Part shown: piece after piece, positions 17,626-25,528 of the stretch
Numbering within the stretch: position 1 is the stretch's first letter
Layout: every line of letters starts with the position of its first letter
Assembly (NCBI RefSeq): GCF_003814875.1
Contig: NZ_RKQF01000001.1
Span: 5,828,001-5,892,000 of the forward strand
Length of the DNA: 64,000 nt
Direction of reading: 5' to 3'
Origin: Streptomyces sp. Ag109_O5-1
Lineage (GTDB): Bacteria > Actinomycetota > Actinomycetes > Streptomycetales > Streptomycetaceae
Made by a program: the position numbers and the translations under genes
Notes under the pieces: generated by a model
The model's input: only the letters and a program-made list of their open reading frames with translations
Told to the model about the DNA's origin: nothing
Database searches by the model: none

Positions 17626-18390
17626 ATGAAGTCGTCCCGAACCTCCGCGAGACTCCTCGCTCTCGCCCTCGGCCTGGGACTGCCCGCCGGCGTGCTGGGC
17701 GCGACGGTGCCGGCGAGCGCCCAAACGGCCGCCGCCCCGTCCGCCTCCGCCGGTACCTCCGTGGCGGGGTACGACGGGTCGACCGAGGAGGCCGCGAACA
17801 ACAAGGCGTTCTTCGAGGCCGTGCTCAGGTCGGTCGCCGCGAAGCGCGCCGCCCAGCCCGGCGCGCAGGCGGTGACCGTCTACTACGACGACTCCCAGGC
17901 ACCGAGTTTCCGTTCGCAGATAGCGAGCGCGGCCTCGATCTGGAACAGCTCCGAGTCCCACGTGAAGCTCAAGGAGGCGTCGAGCGGTGCCGACTTCTCC
18001 TACCGCGAGGGAAACGACTCGCGCGGGTCCTACGCCTCCACCAACGGCCACGGAAGCGGCTACGTCTTCCTCGACTACACCCAGACCCGGCAGTACGACT
18101 CGATCCGCGTCGCCACCCACGAGACCGGGCACGTGCTGGGCCTGCCGGACGACTACGGCGGGCCGTGCAGCGAGCTGATGTCGGGCGGCACCGCGGGCAC
18201 GTCCTGCACCAACCGCTACCCGAGCGCCGCCGAGCGTTCGCGTGTCGACCAGCTGTGGACCACCGGACTCGCACAGACCCAGGGCACGGCGAACCAGACC
18301 ACCGACCAGCCGGGCACCACGGCGCAGCTGCCGACCCTGACGCCGGGCCAGGGCCCGTGGAGTCCGCTCCTGGGCATGCCCTGGAGTTGA
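17626..18390 (+). CDS. snpA: Snapalysin-type secreted zinc metalloprotease (M7)
   Basis: A 254-aa exported small neutral protease. The signal peptide is about residues 1-33 (RLLALALGLGLPAGVLG, then VPASAQ). A propeptide follows, then the catalytic domain from about residue 80 (AVTVYYDDSQ). The zinc motif HETGHVLGLPDD has the HExxHxxGxxD form characteristic of snapalysin, with Asp as third ligand. Two cysteines further on (GPCSELM, TSCTNRY) match the family disulfide. AGGAG lies about 8 nt before ATG 17626. In described loci a LysR activator (snpR) is divergent from snpA; none is present here. Confidence 0.92.
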   Translation: MKSSRTSARLLALALGLGLPAGVLGATVPASAQTAAAPSASAGTSVAGYDGSTEEAANNKAFFEAVLRSVAAKRAAQPGAQAVTVYYDDSQAPSFRSQIASAASIWNSSESHVKLKEASSGADFSYREGNDSRGSYASTNGHGSGYVFLDYTQTRQYDSIRVATHETGHVLGLPDDYGGPCSELMSGGTAGTSCTNRYPSAAERSRVDQLWTTGLAQTQGTANQTTDQPGTTAQLPTLTPGQGPWSPLLGMPWS

Positions 18391-18423
18391 CCGCGTTTCA
18401 CCCACCGCCACAGCTGACAGAGC

Positions 18424-18448
18424 ACCCCCAGGTCCAAGGCCTGGGGGT
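18424..18448 (+). terminator. Hairpin terminator after snapalysin
   Basis: ACCCCCAGG (18424-18432) pairs with CCTGGGGGT (18440-18448), with a 7-nt loop, followed by TTTCT. It begins 33 nt past the snapalysin stop codon. Confidence 0.75.
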
Positions 18449-18584
18449 TTCTGCTGGACCGGGCGACGAGAGTCGCGAGCGAGTCGAGACGGTCCATCGA
18501 CTTTGCTTTTGTTACCGTCCTCTTCGAATAAATCGTCCACAAAAGACCGATTCGCGCCCGCTGGCGGCCGAGAGGACACGGACC

Positions 18585-20093
18585 ATGAACGACTTTTCCC
18601 GTCGCAGACTGCTGAAGACGACGGCGGTCGCCGGCGCCGGTGCGGTCGTCGTGCCGGGGGCCGCGGCCGCCGCGGCGCCCGACGCGAGTGCCATGACCGG
18701 TGCCGCCGAGAGCGAGGCGAACGGGGCGCACTGCGGGCCGGCACAGCTGACCGGTCGGATCGTCCGCCCCGAAGACCCCGGGTACACGGACGCGCGCCTC
18801 GGCTGGGACCAGCTCTTCTCCCACTATCCGCTGGTGATCGTCTTCGCCCAGAACACCCAGGACGTGGTCAACGCCCTGACGTGGGCGCGCCAGAACAACA
18901 CCGCGCTGCGGATCCGCAGCGGCCGCCACAGCCTGGAGGGCTGGTCGAACGTCGACGCCGGCCTGGTGATCGACATCAGCGAGCTGAAGTCGGTCCACAT
19001 CGACGCCGGCGCTCGCATCGCGACCGTCGGTGCCGGTCTCAACCAGCTGGAGGCGGTGACCACACTCGCGAAGCAGAACTTCGCGGTGACGACCGGGACC
19101 GAAGGCAGCGTGGGTCTGTCCGGGGCGACGCTCGGCGGCGGGTTCGGCTTCCTCACCCGCTGGCTCGGCATGGCCTGTGACAGCCTGATCGGCGCCGAGA
19201 TCGTCGTCGCGGAGGACGGCGAGTGCGCCAGGGTGCTCAACGTCGATCTGAACCACGACGCGGATCTGCTGTGGGCGCTGCGCGGAGCGGGCAACGGCAA
19301 CTTCGGAATCGTCACCTCGCTCACCTACAAGCTGGCCCCGCTGAAGAGCGTCACGTATCTGACGGCCACCTGGGACGGGATCAGCGACCTGCGCAGGATC
19401 TTCGAGACCTACCAGCGCATCGCGCCGTACACCGACAGCCGCCTCGGCACCCAGCTCGAAGCCCACCGCAACCAGATCCTGCTGTTCGCGGTCCTCCCGG
19501 AAGGGACACCCGCGGAGGCGAAGAGGCTGCTGGCCCCGCTCCTGTCGATCGACAGCCCCCAGGTGACGACGCAGGTGGGAAACTGGGGCGACGTGTACGC
19601 GGGATTCCAGGTCCCGATCGAGAACGAACCCGCGAACTGGAAGTTCTACTCGCAGTTCGCCAAGAAGCCGCTCCCGCCCAAGGCGATCGACATCGTCGCC
19701 TCGTTCGTCAAGATCGCCCCCACGGACGACAGCAACTACTTCGTCCAGGCGTTCGGCGGGAACGTCAGGAAGTCCCCGCGCGGCGGCACCTCTTTCCCGC
19801 ACCGCGACGCGCTCTTCTACGCCGAGCCCGGCGTCGGCTGGGGCAAGCGCAGTGACCAGCCGGGCATCTGCGACCCGCTCACCCCGCAGGCCCAGGCCTG
19901 GATCGCCGAGTTCAGCCAGGCAATGCGCCCCTTCGTGGACGGCGCCTACGTCAACGTGCCGAACATCGGCACGCAGGACTGGGAGACCGCCTACTGGGAG
20001 TCCAACTTCGACCGGCTGCGCCGGATCAAGGCGAAGTACGACCCGCACAACGTCTTCCAGTACGACCAGAGCATCCCGCCCGCGGTCTGCTGA
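18585..20093 (+). CDS. Tat-exported FAD-linked oxidoreductase (BBE type)
   Basis: A 502-aa flavoprotein of the berberine-bridge-enzyme/FAD_binding_4 family, expected outside the membrane. The N-terminus SRRRLLKTTAVAGAGAVVV is a twin-arginine signal. The FAD domain follows (FAQNTQDVVNALTWARQNN; RIRSGRHSLEGWS with the flavin-linking His; GSVGLSGATLGGGFGFLTR), then the substrate domain and the C-terminal BBE segment (YWESNFDRLRRIKAKYDPHN). The position that carries the second, cysteinyl flavin link in bicovalent relatives reads GTEGSVG here, with no Cys, so the flavin is probably held by His alone. Such enzymes oxidise sugars, phenols or alkaloid-like substrates and release hydrogen peroxide. 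Confidence 0.88.
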   Translation: MNDFSRRRLLKTTAVAGAGAVVVPGAAAAAAPDASAMTGAAESEANGAHCGPAQLTGRIVRPEDPGYTDARLGWDQLFSHYPLVIVFAQNTQDVVNALTWARQNNTALRIRSGRHSLEGWSNVDAGLVIDISELKSVHIDAGARIATVGAGLNQLEAVTTLAKQNFAVTTGTEGSVGLSGATLGGGFGFLTRWLGMACDSLIGAEIVVAEDGECARVLNVDLNHDADLLWALRGAGNGNFGIVTSLTYKLAPLKSVTYLTATWDGISDLRRIFETYQRIAPYTDSRLGTQLEAHRNQILLFAVLPEGTPAEAKRLLAPLLSIDSPQVTTQVGNWGDVYAGFQVPIENEPANWKFYSQFAKKPLPPKAIDIVASFVKIAPTDDSNYFVQAFGGNVRKSPRGGTSFPHRDALFYAEPGVGWGKRSDQPGICDPLTPQAQAWIAEFSQAMRPFVDGAYVNVPNIGTQDWETAYWESNFDRLRRIKAKYDPHNVFQYDQSIPPAVC

Positions 20094-20106
20094 CCGAGCG
20101 GCACCC

Positions 20107-20136
20107 GAGCCCCCTCCCCGACCGGCGAGGGGGCTC
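20107..20136 (+). terminator. Perfect 10-bp hairpin terminator after the first BBE gene
   Basis: GAGCCCCCTC (20107-20116) pairs with GAGGGGGCTC (20127-20136) around a 10-nt loop, 13 nt past the stop codon of the flavin oxidoreductase gene. Confidence 0.8.
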
Positions 20137-20261
20137 AGCCGTGTGTACCTGCCCTGAGCCTCAGCCGTATCCCATGACAGGCATAACGGCGTGTTTATCG
20201 TCTATACCGGCATATCTGACATTACGCTGCCGCTGTTGATCAGCGACGCCAAAGGAATGCC

Positions 20262-21749
20262 ATGCCTCTCGAACCCGAAAAAACCGGTCATCGCCGTCGG
20301 CCGGCCGCGAAGTCCGTGCTCTCACGCTTGAAGTCCGGTGTCGGAGGGCGCTTCGGACGGCTACGGGCCGCCGCCGTGGCCGGTGCCCTGCTCGCCGGAC
20401 TGAGTCCGGTGGCGGCCGGTGCGCCACCGGCCGCCGCCGCGACAGGACACCGAGACGATCCGACGCAGTACTGGAACAACGTCCTGCTCCAGACGTTCCG
20501 CAATGCCCAGGGCTGGGACGCCTCGCCCGGCAAACTCTCCAGGTCCGGGGCGATGGTCTTCGCGGCGATCTACAACGCGGAGAGCGCCTATCAGTACACG
20601 TACGGGACCCTGAAGTACGAGCCGTACCTCAACCAGCCGCTGAAGTACGCCGACAGACACTCGCGGCCGAGTCCGGACGAGGAAGAGCGGCTGATCGACC
20701 GCACGGCGTACCGGATGATCTCGCAGCTGTACCCGGGCGATCAGGCGTACATCGACGCCCGGTACCGGGCCCGGACCGGCAAGTCCCCGCACTCCTACGA
20801 TCCGCTCGACCGTCTGGTGGTCGACCCCGTGGTGAGGCAGATCAACAAGTCCCGGGCGGGCGACGGTTCGAACAACCCGGACGTCTACAGCGGCGACACC
20901 ACCACGCCTGGAGCCTGGCGGCCGACGGGTGAAGCGGACTGCAAGAAGCCGAGCGACGCGGTGACCCCGAACTGGGGCAAGGTCAGGCCGTTCGTGCTCC
21001 GTTCCGGCTCGCAGTTCCGGCCTCCCACCCTGCGCGGCTTCACGTCCTACGCCGATCTGGTGGCCAGCCCGCAGTACGCGGCCCAGCGCGACGAGGTGCG
21101 ACGGGTCGGTGCCGTCGACTCCACCGAGCGCACCTTCGAGCAGACCGTCATCGCCTGGTTCTGGGACCATGACGTGAACGGCACCTACCACCCCCCGGGG
21201 CAGATGCTCGACCTGACCGGGATCGTCGCCAGGAAGTTCAAGCTCGACACGTACGAGACCACCCGCTTGTTCGCACTGTCGGCGCTGTCGTTGGCGGATG
21301 CCGGCATCGCGGCCTGGGACACCAAGTTCGACACCCCGATCAAGCTCTGGCGCCCGGTGACCGCGATCCAGGCGACGGGCGGCGCGAACGCGACCTGGGA
21401 GCCTCTCGGCGCGGACCGCGCAGGGGCACCGCTCACGCCGTGCTTCCCCGCCTGGACCTCCGGGCACGCCAACTTCACGGCCGCGTGGGCAGGTGCGATG
21501 AAGCACTACTTCGGTCGTGACGACGCCTCGTTCGTCGCGCACTCCGAGGACCCGCACACCATCGAGGCGTACCGCCAGATGAGGAGCTTCAGCCAGGTCG
21601 CCCAGGAGGGCGAGTTCAGCCGACTCTGGCTGGGCATGCACTTCCGCTGGGACGCCGAGGACGGAAGGGCGATCGGAACCAACGTCGCCGACTACGTGTA
21701 CGCCAACGCGCTGCAGCCGACACGGCAGGGCCATACGTACGAGCACTGA
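20262..21749 (+). CDS. Secreted vanadium-dependent haloperoxidase (PAP2 fold)
   Basis: A 495-aa exported enzyme. The N-terminus carries arginine clusters (GHRRRPAAKSV) and a hydrophobic stretch (AAVAGALLAGLSPVAAG) ending before AAAATG. The vanadate-binding residues of the family are visible: KLWRPVTAI (Lys and Arg), PAWTSGHANFTAAW (Ser-Gly-His) and SRLWLGMHFRWDAEDG (Arg and His). The alpha-helical N-terminal half includes YWNNVLLQTFRNAQGW. It should oxidise halide with hydrogen peroxide and halogenate organic substrates outside the cell, although some homologues act as acid phosphatases. It lies between two exported flavin oxidases in the same orientation. Confidence 0.87.
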   Translation: MPLEPEKTGHRRRPAAKSVLSRLKSGVGGRFGRLRAAAVAGALLAGLSPVAAGAPPAAAATGHRDDPTQYWNNVLLQTFRNAQGWDASPGKLSRSGAMVFAAIYNAESAYQYTYGTLKYEPYLNQPLKYADRHSRPSPDEEERLIDRTAYRMISQLYPGDQAYIDARYRARTGKSPHSYDPLDRLVVDPVVRQINKSRAGDGSNNPDVYSGDTTTPGAWRPTGEADCKKPSDAVTPNWGKVRPFVLRSGSQFRPPTLRGFTSYADLVASPQYAAQRDEVRRVGAVDSTERTFEQTVIAWFWDHDVNGTYHPPGQMLDLTGIVARKFKLDTYETTRLFALSALSLADAGIAAWDTKFDTPIKLWRPVTAIQATGGANATWEPLGADRAGAPLTPCFPAWTSGHANFTAAWAGAMKHYFGRDDASFVAHSEDPHTIEAYRQMRSFSQVAQEGEFSRLWLGMHFRWDAEDGRAIGTNVADYVYANALQPTRQGHTYEH

Positions 21750-21763
21750 GACGACACCGCGGC

Positions 21764-21793
21764 CCAGGCCCGCGCAGGCAGAGCCGGGCCTGG
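21764..21793 (+). terminator. Hairpin terminator after the haloperoxidase gene
   Basis: CCAGGCCCG (21764-21772) pairs with CGGGCCTGG (21785-21793) around a 12-nt loop, 15 nt past the stop codon. Confidence 0.65.
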
Positions 21794-21988
21794 CCGCCGC
21801 GCCGGCCGAAGCCCTGGGGAAGCGGCCCCCGGGTGTCTGTGCGCTGCTTGGCGGTGTGTGTCTCGCCCTTTCGTGTGGCGGGTCCGGCGCGTGGGCGGCC
21901 GACGGGGAAGGCACCGGCCGACGATCGGTCGACTGGCCGATCGGATCGCAGGAGGAGCCTGCGAACCGCTGCGTGAGGGTAGGGCACT

Positions 21989-23578
21989 GTGATCGACAGG
22001 CGGAACGTGCTGCGGGCGGGTGTGCTGGGCGGCGTCGGCGGGGCGTTGGGGCTGCAGGCACCGGGGAGCGCGGCGGCGGCCGGGGAAGCGGGGCCGGTCA
22101 GCGCCCGGGACTGGAAGCGGCTGGCCGACGCGCTGTCCCCCGGGGCCGACCTCTACCGGCCGTCCGGCTCCGTGTACGAGTCGCTGGCCCTGCCGTTCAA
22201 CCACAGGTACGCCGGAATCCGGCCCGCCGGCATCGTCACCTGCGCGACCGCCGAGGACGTGTCCGTCTCGATCCGCTGGGCCCGTGAGGTGGGACTGCCC
22301 GCCGTACCGCGCTCCGGGCTGGGACACAACTACGCCGGGTACTCGGCCACCACGGGCCTGCTGCTGAACATGGCCCGTATGAAGAGCATCGTCTCCACCC
22401 CGGCGCCGGGCCGTGCCCACTCCCGGGTCTACGGGCCGATGAAGGTCGTGCACGACGCCGGCACCGTCACCGTGGGGGCAGGCGTCACCAACGGCGACCT
22501 GCATCCGCTGCTGGAGGACCAGGGCATGTTCGTGCCGACCGGTCGTTGCCCCAGCGTCGGCGTCGCGGGACTGGTGCTCGGCGGCGGTATCGGCTTCAGC
22601 GACAAGATGTTCGGCCTGACCTGCGACCGGCTCGTCTCCACGACCGTCGTCCTCGCCGACGGACGCACGGTCAAGGCCGACAAGGACTCGCACCCCGACC
22701 TGTACTGGGGCTGCCGCGGCGGGGCCGGCAACAACTTCGGTGTCAACACCTCGTTCACCTTCCAGTACGAGCAGTTCGAGGGCACCGTGGGCTTCTACCA
22801 GTTCCGCTGGAGCCTCGACTCCGTTGTGCCGGTGGTCGCCACCGCGCAGCACATCGCCCAGGAGACCGAGGGCGACAGGCGGTTCCATATGCGCATGGGC
22901 ATCGGGACCAACGGGACGACCAGGGCGCAGATCCGTGCGAACGCCAACGTCAACGCCATCGGCCAGTTCTACGGCACGGTCCAGGAACTGCGTGCCATCC
23001 TCGCTCCGCTGCTGAAGATCGGCACGCCCGAGGAACGCGCCCGCAACAGCGCGTCGGTCCGTCAGGTCACGCCCGGTGAGGCAAGCGTACTGCTGAGCGC
23101 CACCACACCGATCGATCGCTTCGCCACCAAGTCGGCGATCCTGGACTCCCGCACCCTTCTGTCCGATCAGCAGGTCGGCGCGGCGGCCGAGCGCCTGCTG
23201 GACTGGCCCGGCAGCAACAACGAGGACGGCGCCGGGTTCGCGATGTTCGCCCTCGGCGGTGAGATCAACCAGGTTCCGCCGGACGCGACCGCGTTCGTCC
23301 ACCGAAGCGACCTCTTCGTCTTCGCCGCCGAGACCTCGTGGGCGGACTACGACACCGCCGCCGTCGCCGAGGCCAACCTCCGCTGGCTCCAGCAGTTCTA
23401 CGACGACATCTTCCCCGGCAAGGCGCCCGACCAGGCGTACCAGAACTTCCCCGACCCGACGCTGAAGAACTGGCGAGAGGCCTACTACGGCGCGAACTAC
23501 CCCCGCCTGGTCGACGTGAAGCGGAAGTACGACCCGACCGGCTTCTTCGACTACCCGCAGGCGATCGGCACGCGCTGA
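21989..23578 (+). CDS. Exported bicovalent-type FAD oxidoreductase (BBE family)
   Basis: A 529-aa flavoprotein with a short twin-arginine-like leader (IDRRNVLRAGVLGGVGGA). It retains both flavin-linking positions of bicovalent BBE-type oxidases: the His in PRSGLGHNYAGYS and the Cys in TGRCPSVGVAGLVLGGG. The FAD fold continues (VVLADGRTVKADK; LYWGCRGGAGNNFGV), and the C-terminal BBE motif is NWREAYYGANYPRLVDVKRK. Bicovalent tethering is known to favour oxidases using oxygen and bulky glycosidic or phenolic substrates. Translation probably starts at GTG 21989. It follows the haloperoxidase by 239 nt, separated by a terminator hairpin. Confidence 0.87.
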   Translation: MIDRRNVLRAGVLGGVGGALGLQAPGSAAAAGEAGPVSARDWKRLADALSPGADLYRPSGSVYESLALPFNHRYAGIRPAGIVTCATAEDVSVSIRWAREVGLPAVPRSGLGHNYAGYSATTGLLLNMARMKSIVSTPAPGRAHSRVYGPMKVVHDAGTVTVGAGVTNGDLHPLLEDQGMFVPTGRCPSVGVAGLVLGGGIGFSDKMFGLTCDRLVSTTVVLADGRTVKADKDSHPDLYWGCRGGAGNNFGVNTSFTFQYEQFEGTVGFYQFRWSLDSVVPVVATAQHIAQETEGDRRFHMRMGIGTNGTTRAQIRANANVNAIGQFYGTVQELRAILAPLLKIGTPEERARNSASVRQVTPGEASVLLSATTPIDRFATKSAILDSRTLLSDQQVGAAAERLLDWPGSNNEDGAGFAMFALGGEINQVPPDATAFVHRSDLFVFAAETSWADYDTAAVAEANLRWLQQFYDDIFPGKAPDQAYQNFPDPTLKNWREAYYGANYPRLVDVKRKYDPTGFFDYPQAIGTR

Positions 23579-23610
23579 GCCCGAACGGCGCCGATCCCTG
23601 AGGCGGAGTG

Positions 23611-24672
23611 TCAGCTCCGGGGCTCGGTCCGGGTGCGGTCCGCGTCCGCGGGCCGCTGTCCGGCCCTGTCCACGACGGCGAGTTCCAGCTCCGCCTCGCT
23701 GGACAGCAGCGTTCCGGCCTTTCCGTACGAGGTGTCCTTGGTCAGATAGCTGCGGGAGCCGAGGAAGGCGAAGTCCTTCCCGTCGAAGACCCACTCGGTC
23801 CTGATGCCGTAACGCGTGTCGTCGCGGGCGACACCGAGGCCCCGGCGGCCGATCGCGTCGCGCGCCTGCGGGGCCGCCGTGACGCCGGGGATCCTCGCCG
23901 CGGCCCGGTAGAGGGCGGCGGCCGTACGCGGTGGCATCATCCCGCCGAGCAGGGACCCGATCTGCTCGAACACCGCCTGGTCCCGTCCCCGCCCCTCGGC
24001 GTGCGGGGTGTTGGCATACAGGTACGCCAGCAGCTTGTCGGGGTCGGTGGGCAGCGTGCTGAGCCAGCTGTAGGTGGGCCGGCTGAGACCGGCCGGGGTG
24101 CCGCCGGTGTCACCGAACTCGGCGTTGACCGGCAGGGTCTCGCCGTCCTCCCGGACCAGCCCGAGCTTGTGCAGGGGCCCCGGTTCCTGGGCGGACCACG
24201 CCTCCCGTTCCTTCAGCGGGTCGAGGACAGCCTTCCCGCTGGTCAGATCGGCCCCCTGGGCCTTCTCCCGGGTGTAGACGAACTGGTCGTCCCGCACGCG
24301 GGGCGTGCTGCGCTCCTCGGCGGCGTCGGAGATCCGGCCCAGGATCGCGGCGGCGGGCTGCATGTCGGTGGCCGGACGGTGCGAAGCGGTGCCGGAGGGC
24401 GTCCCGCCGTTGCCGTGCAGGGCGACTCCCGCGGCCAGCGCGCAGGCCAGGGTCAGGGCGGTCGCCGGCACCAGGAGCGCGGGCCGCAGCAGTCGGCCGG
24501 CGGGGCGGGTACGGGGCGCCTGGTCTCGGTCGATGTGGTGCATCAGCAGTTCCTTGTGACGAAGGTGCTGCTCGCGCGGAAGGTCCCAGTCGGCCGGGGC
24601 CGGCAGCAGGCGGGCGATCTCCTCGCGGTCGCCGCTGCGCTCCGGGGAAGCGCCGGTGGTCCTGTCGTTCAT
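23611..24672 (-). CDS. CU044_5270-family protein, putative ECF sigma partner
   Basis: A 353-aa bitopic membrane protein of the actinobacterial CU044_5270 family. The cytoplasmic N-terminus (EIARLLPAPADWDLPREQHL) is followed by a membrane segment around residues 63-85 (LLVPATALTLACALAAGVAL). The large extracytoplasmic domain includes DDQFVYTREKA, LPTDPDKLLAYLY and LYRAAARIPGV ending in WVFDGKDFAFLG. The ATG at 24672 overlaps the TGA of the sigma gene by four bases, a translational-coupling arrangement. By context it is the anti-sigma-like regulator of that factor. An 85-codon orphan resembling its C-terminus lies at 37699. Confidence 0.8.
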   Translation of the reverse strand: MNDRTTGASPERSGDREEIARLLPAPADWDLPREQHLRHKELLMHHIDRDQAPRTRPAGRLLRPALLVPATALTLACALAAGVALHGNGGTPSGTASHRPATDMQPAAAILGRISDAAEERSTPRVRDDQFVYTREKAQGADLTSGKAVLDPLKEREAWSAQEPGPLHKLGLVREDGETLPVNAEFGDTGGTPAGLSRPTYSWLSTLPTDPDKLLAYLYANTPHAEGRGRDQAVFEQIGSLLGGMMPPRTAAALYRAAARIPGVTAAPQARDAIGRRGLGVARDDTRYGIRTEWVFDGKDFAFLGSRSYLTKDTSYGKAGTLLSSEAELELAVVDRAGQRPADADRTRTEPRS

Positions 24673-25343
24673 GTGAGCTCCTCCCGTACGGGCAGGGCCG
24701 CGATCGCGGCCGCACTTGTCATCTCTCCGCGGGTGGCGGGTGGTTCCCGGTCTTCTTCCGCGAACCGGGCAAGCTTCTTGCGGGCACGCGAGAGGCGGGA
24801 GCGTACGGTGCCGACGGCGATGCCCAGGGCTTCGGCCGTCTGCTGGTAGTCCAGGCCGGACCACACGCACAGAGCCAGTACCTCCCGTTCCTGGCGCCGC
24901 AGCCGGCCCAGCGCGGCATGCACGGCGCGCAGCCGCCGTGCGTCGTCGATGCGCCCCACCGTCCGGGCGGCGAAGTCCTCCTCCGCGCCCGGCTGCGGCT
25001 GACGCGCCAGGAACAGCTGGCGTCTGCGCTGTCCCCGGCGGGCGTTGTCCGCCTTGTGGGTGGCGATGCCCAGCAGCCAGGGCAGCAGCGAACCGCCGTC
25101 CTCGAGCACCCGTGCGCGGGTCCGCCACGCGGTCAGGAACGTCTCGGACATGACCTCTTCGGCCGTCGACCAGTCGCCGGTCAACCGCAACCCGTGGTTG
25201 TACACGGCGCGGGCGAACTCCTCGTACAGCTGGGCGAACGCCTCGCGGTCCCCTTCGCGCACACGGCGGCGCACATCGTTTTCTGAGTCCCTCACGACCA
25301 CTTCTCTCCGCGACACCGGAGGAGTTCCAGTGGCCTGTGTCAC
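24669..25343 (-). CDS. ECF-type RNA polymerase sigma factor
   Basis: A 224-aa ECF sigma factor. Region 2 is at about residues 35-105 (LYEEFARAVYNHGLRLTGDW, then LLPWLLGIATHKADNARR) and region 4 at about 145-195 (LRRQEREVLALCVWSGLDYQ, then ALGIAVGTVRSRLSRARKKL). Its sequence pattern and its downstream membrane partner parallel the pair at 9.5-10.8 kb, so the two operons look like paralogues. The start may be the GTG about 16 codons inside (VRDSENDVRRRVREGD) rather than 25343. The four-base overlap with the next gene implies coupled translation. Confidence 0.88.
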   Translation of the reverse strand: MTQATGTPPVSRREVVVRDSENDVRRRVREGDREAFAQLYEEFARAVYNHGLRLTGDWSTAEEVMSETFLTAWRTRARVLEDGGSLLPWLLGIATHKADNARRGQRRRQLFLARQPQPGAEEDFAARTVGRIDDARRLRAVHAALGRLRRQEREVLALCVWSGLDYQQTAEALGIAVGTVRSRLSRARKKLARFAEEDREPPATRGEMTSAAAIAALPVREELT

Positions 25344-25528
25344 GCACGGTACGGCTGCCCCTGGGGGCGACGGCGGACCCGGGCGGCCTCAGCCGGAGCG
25401 ATCAAGAAAACGGTAAGAACCACTCACCTCACGCCCCTCCGCTGCAACCCTCCGTTTCGGCCGAACGTCCAACTCCCGTCCGGTGCATGTCACTTGCCGG
25501 GTCACTTCGGTCTCATCTGGGGGATGTC

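Noticed and set aside
20262..21749. PAP2 phosphatase instead of haloperoxidase
   Set aside because: Length, the export signal and the KLWRP/SGHANF/WLGMHFRWD motifs fit vanadium haloperoxidases better, although phosphatase activity cannot be excluded from sequence.
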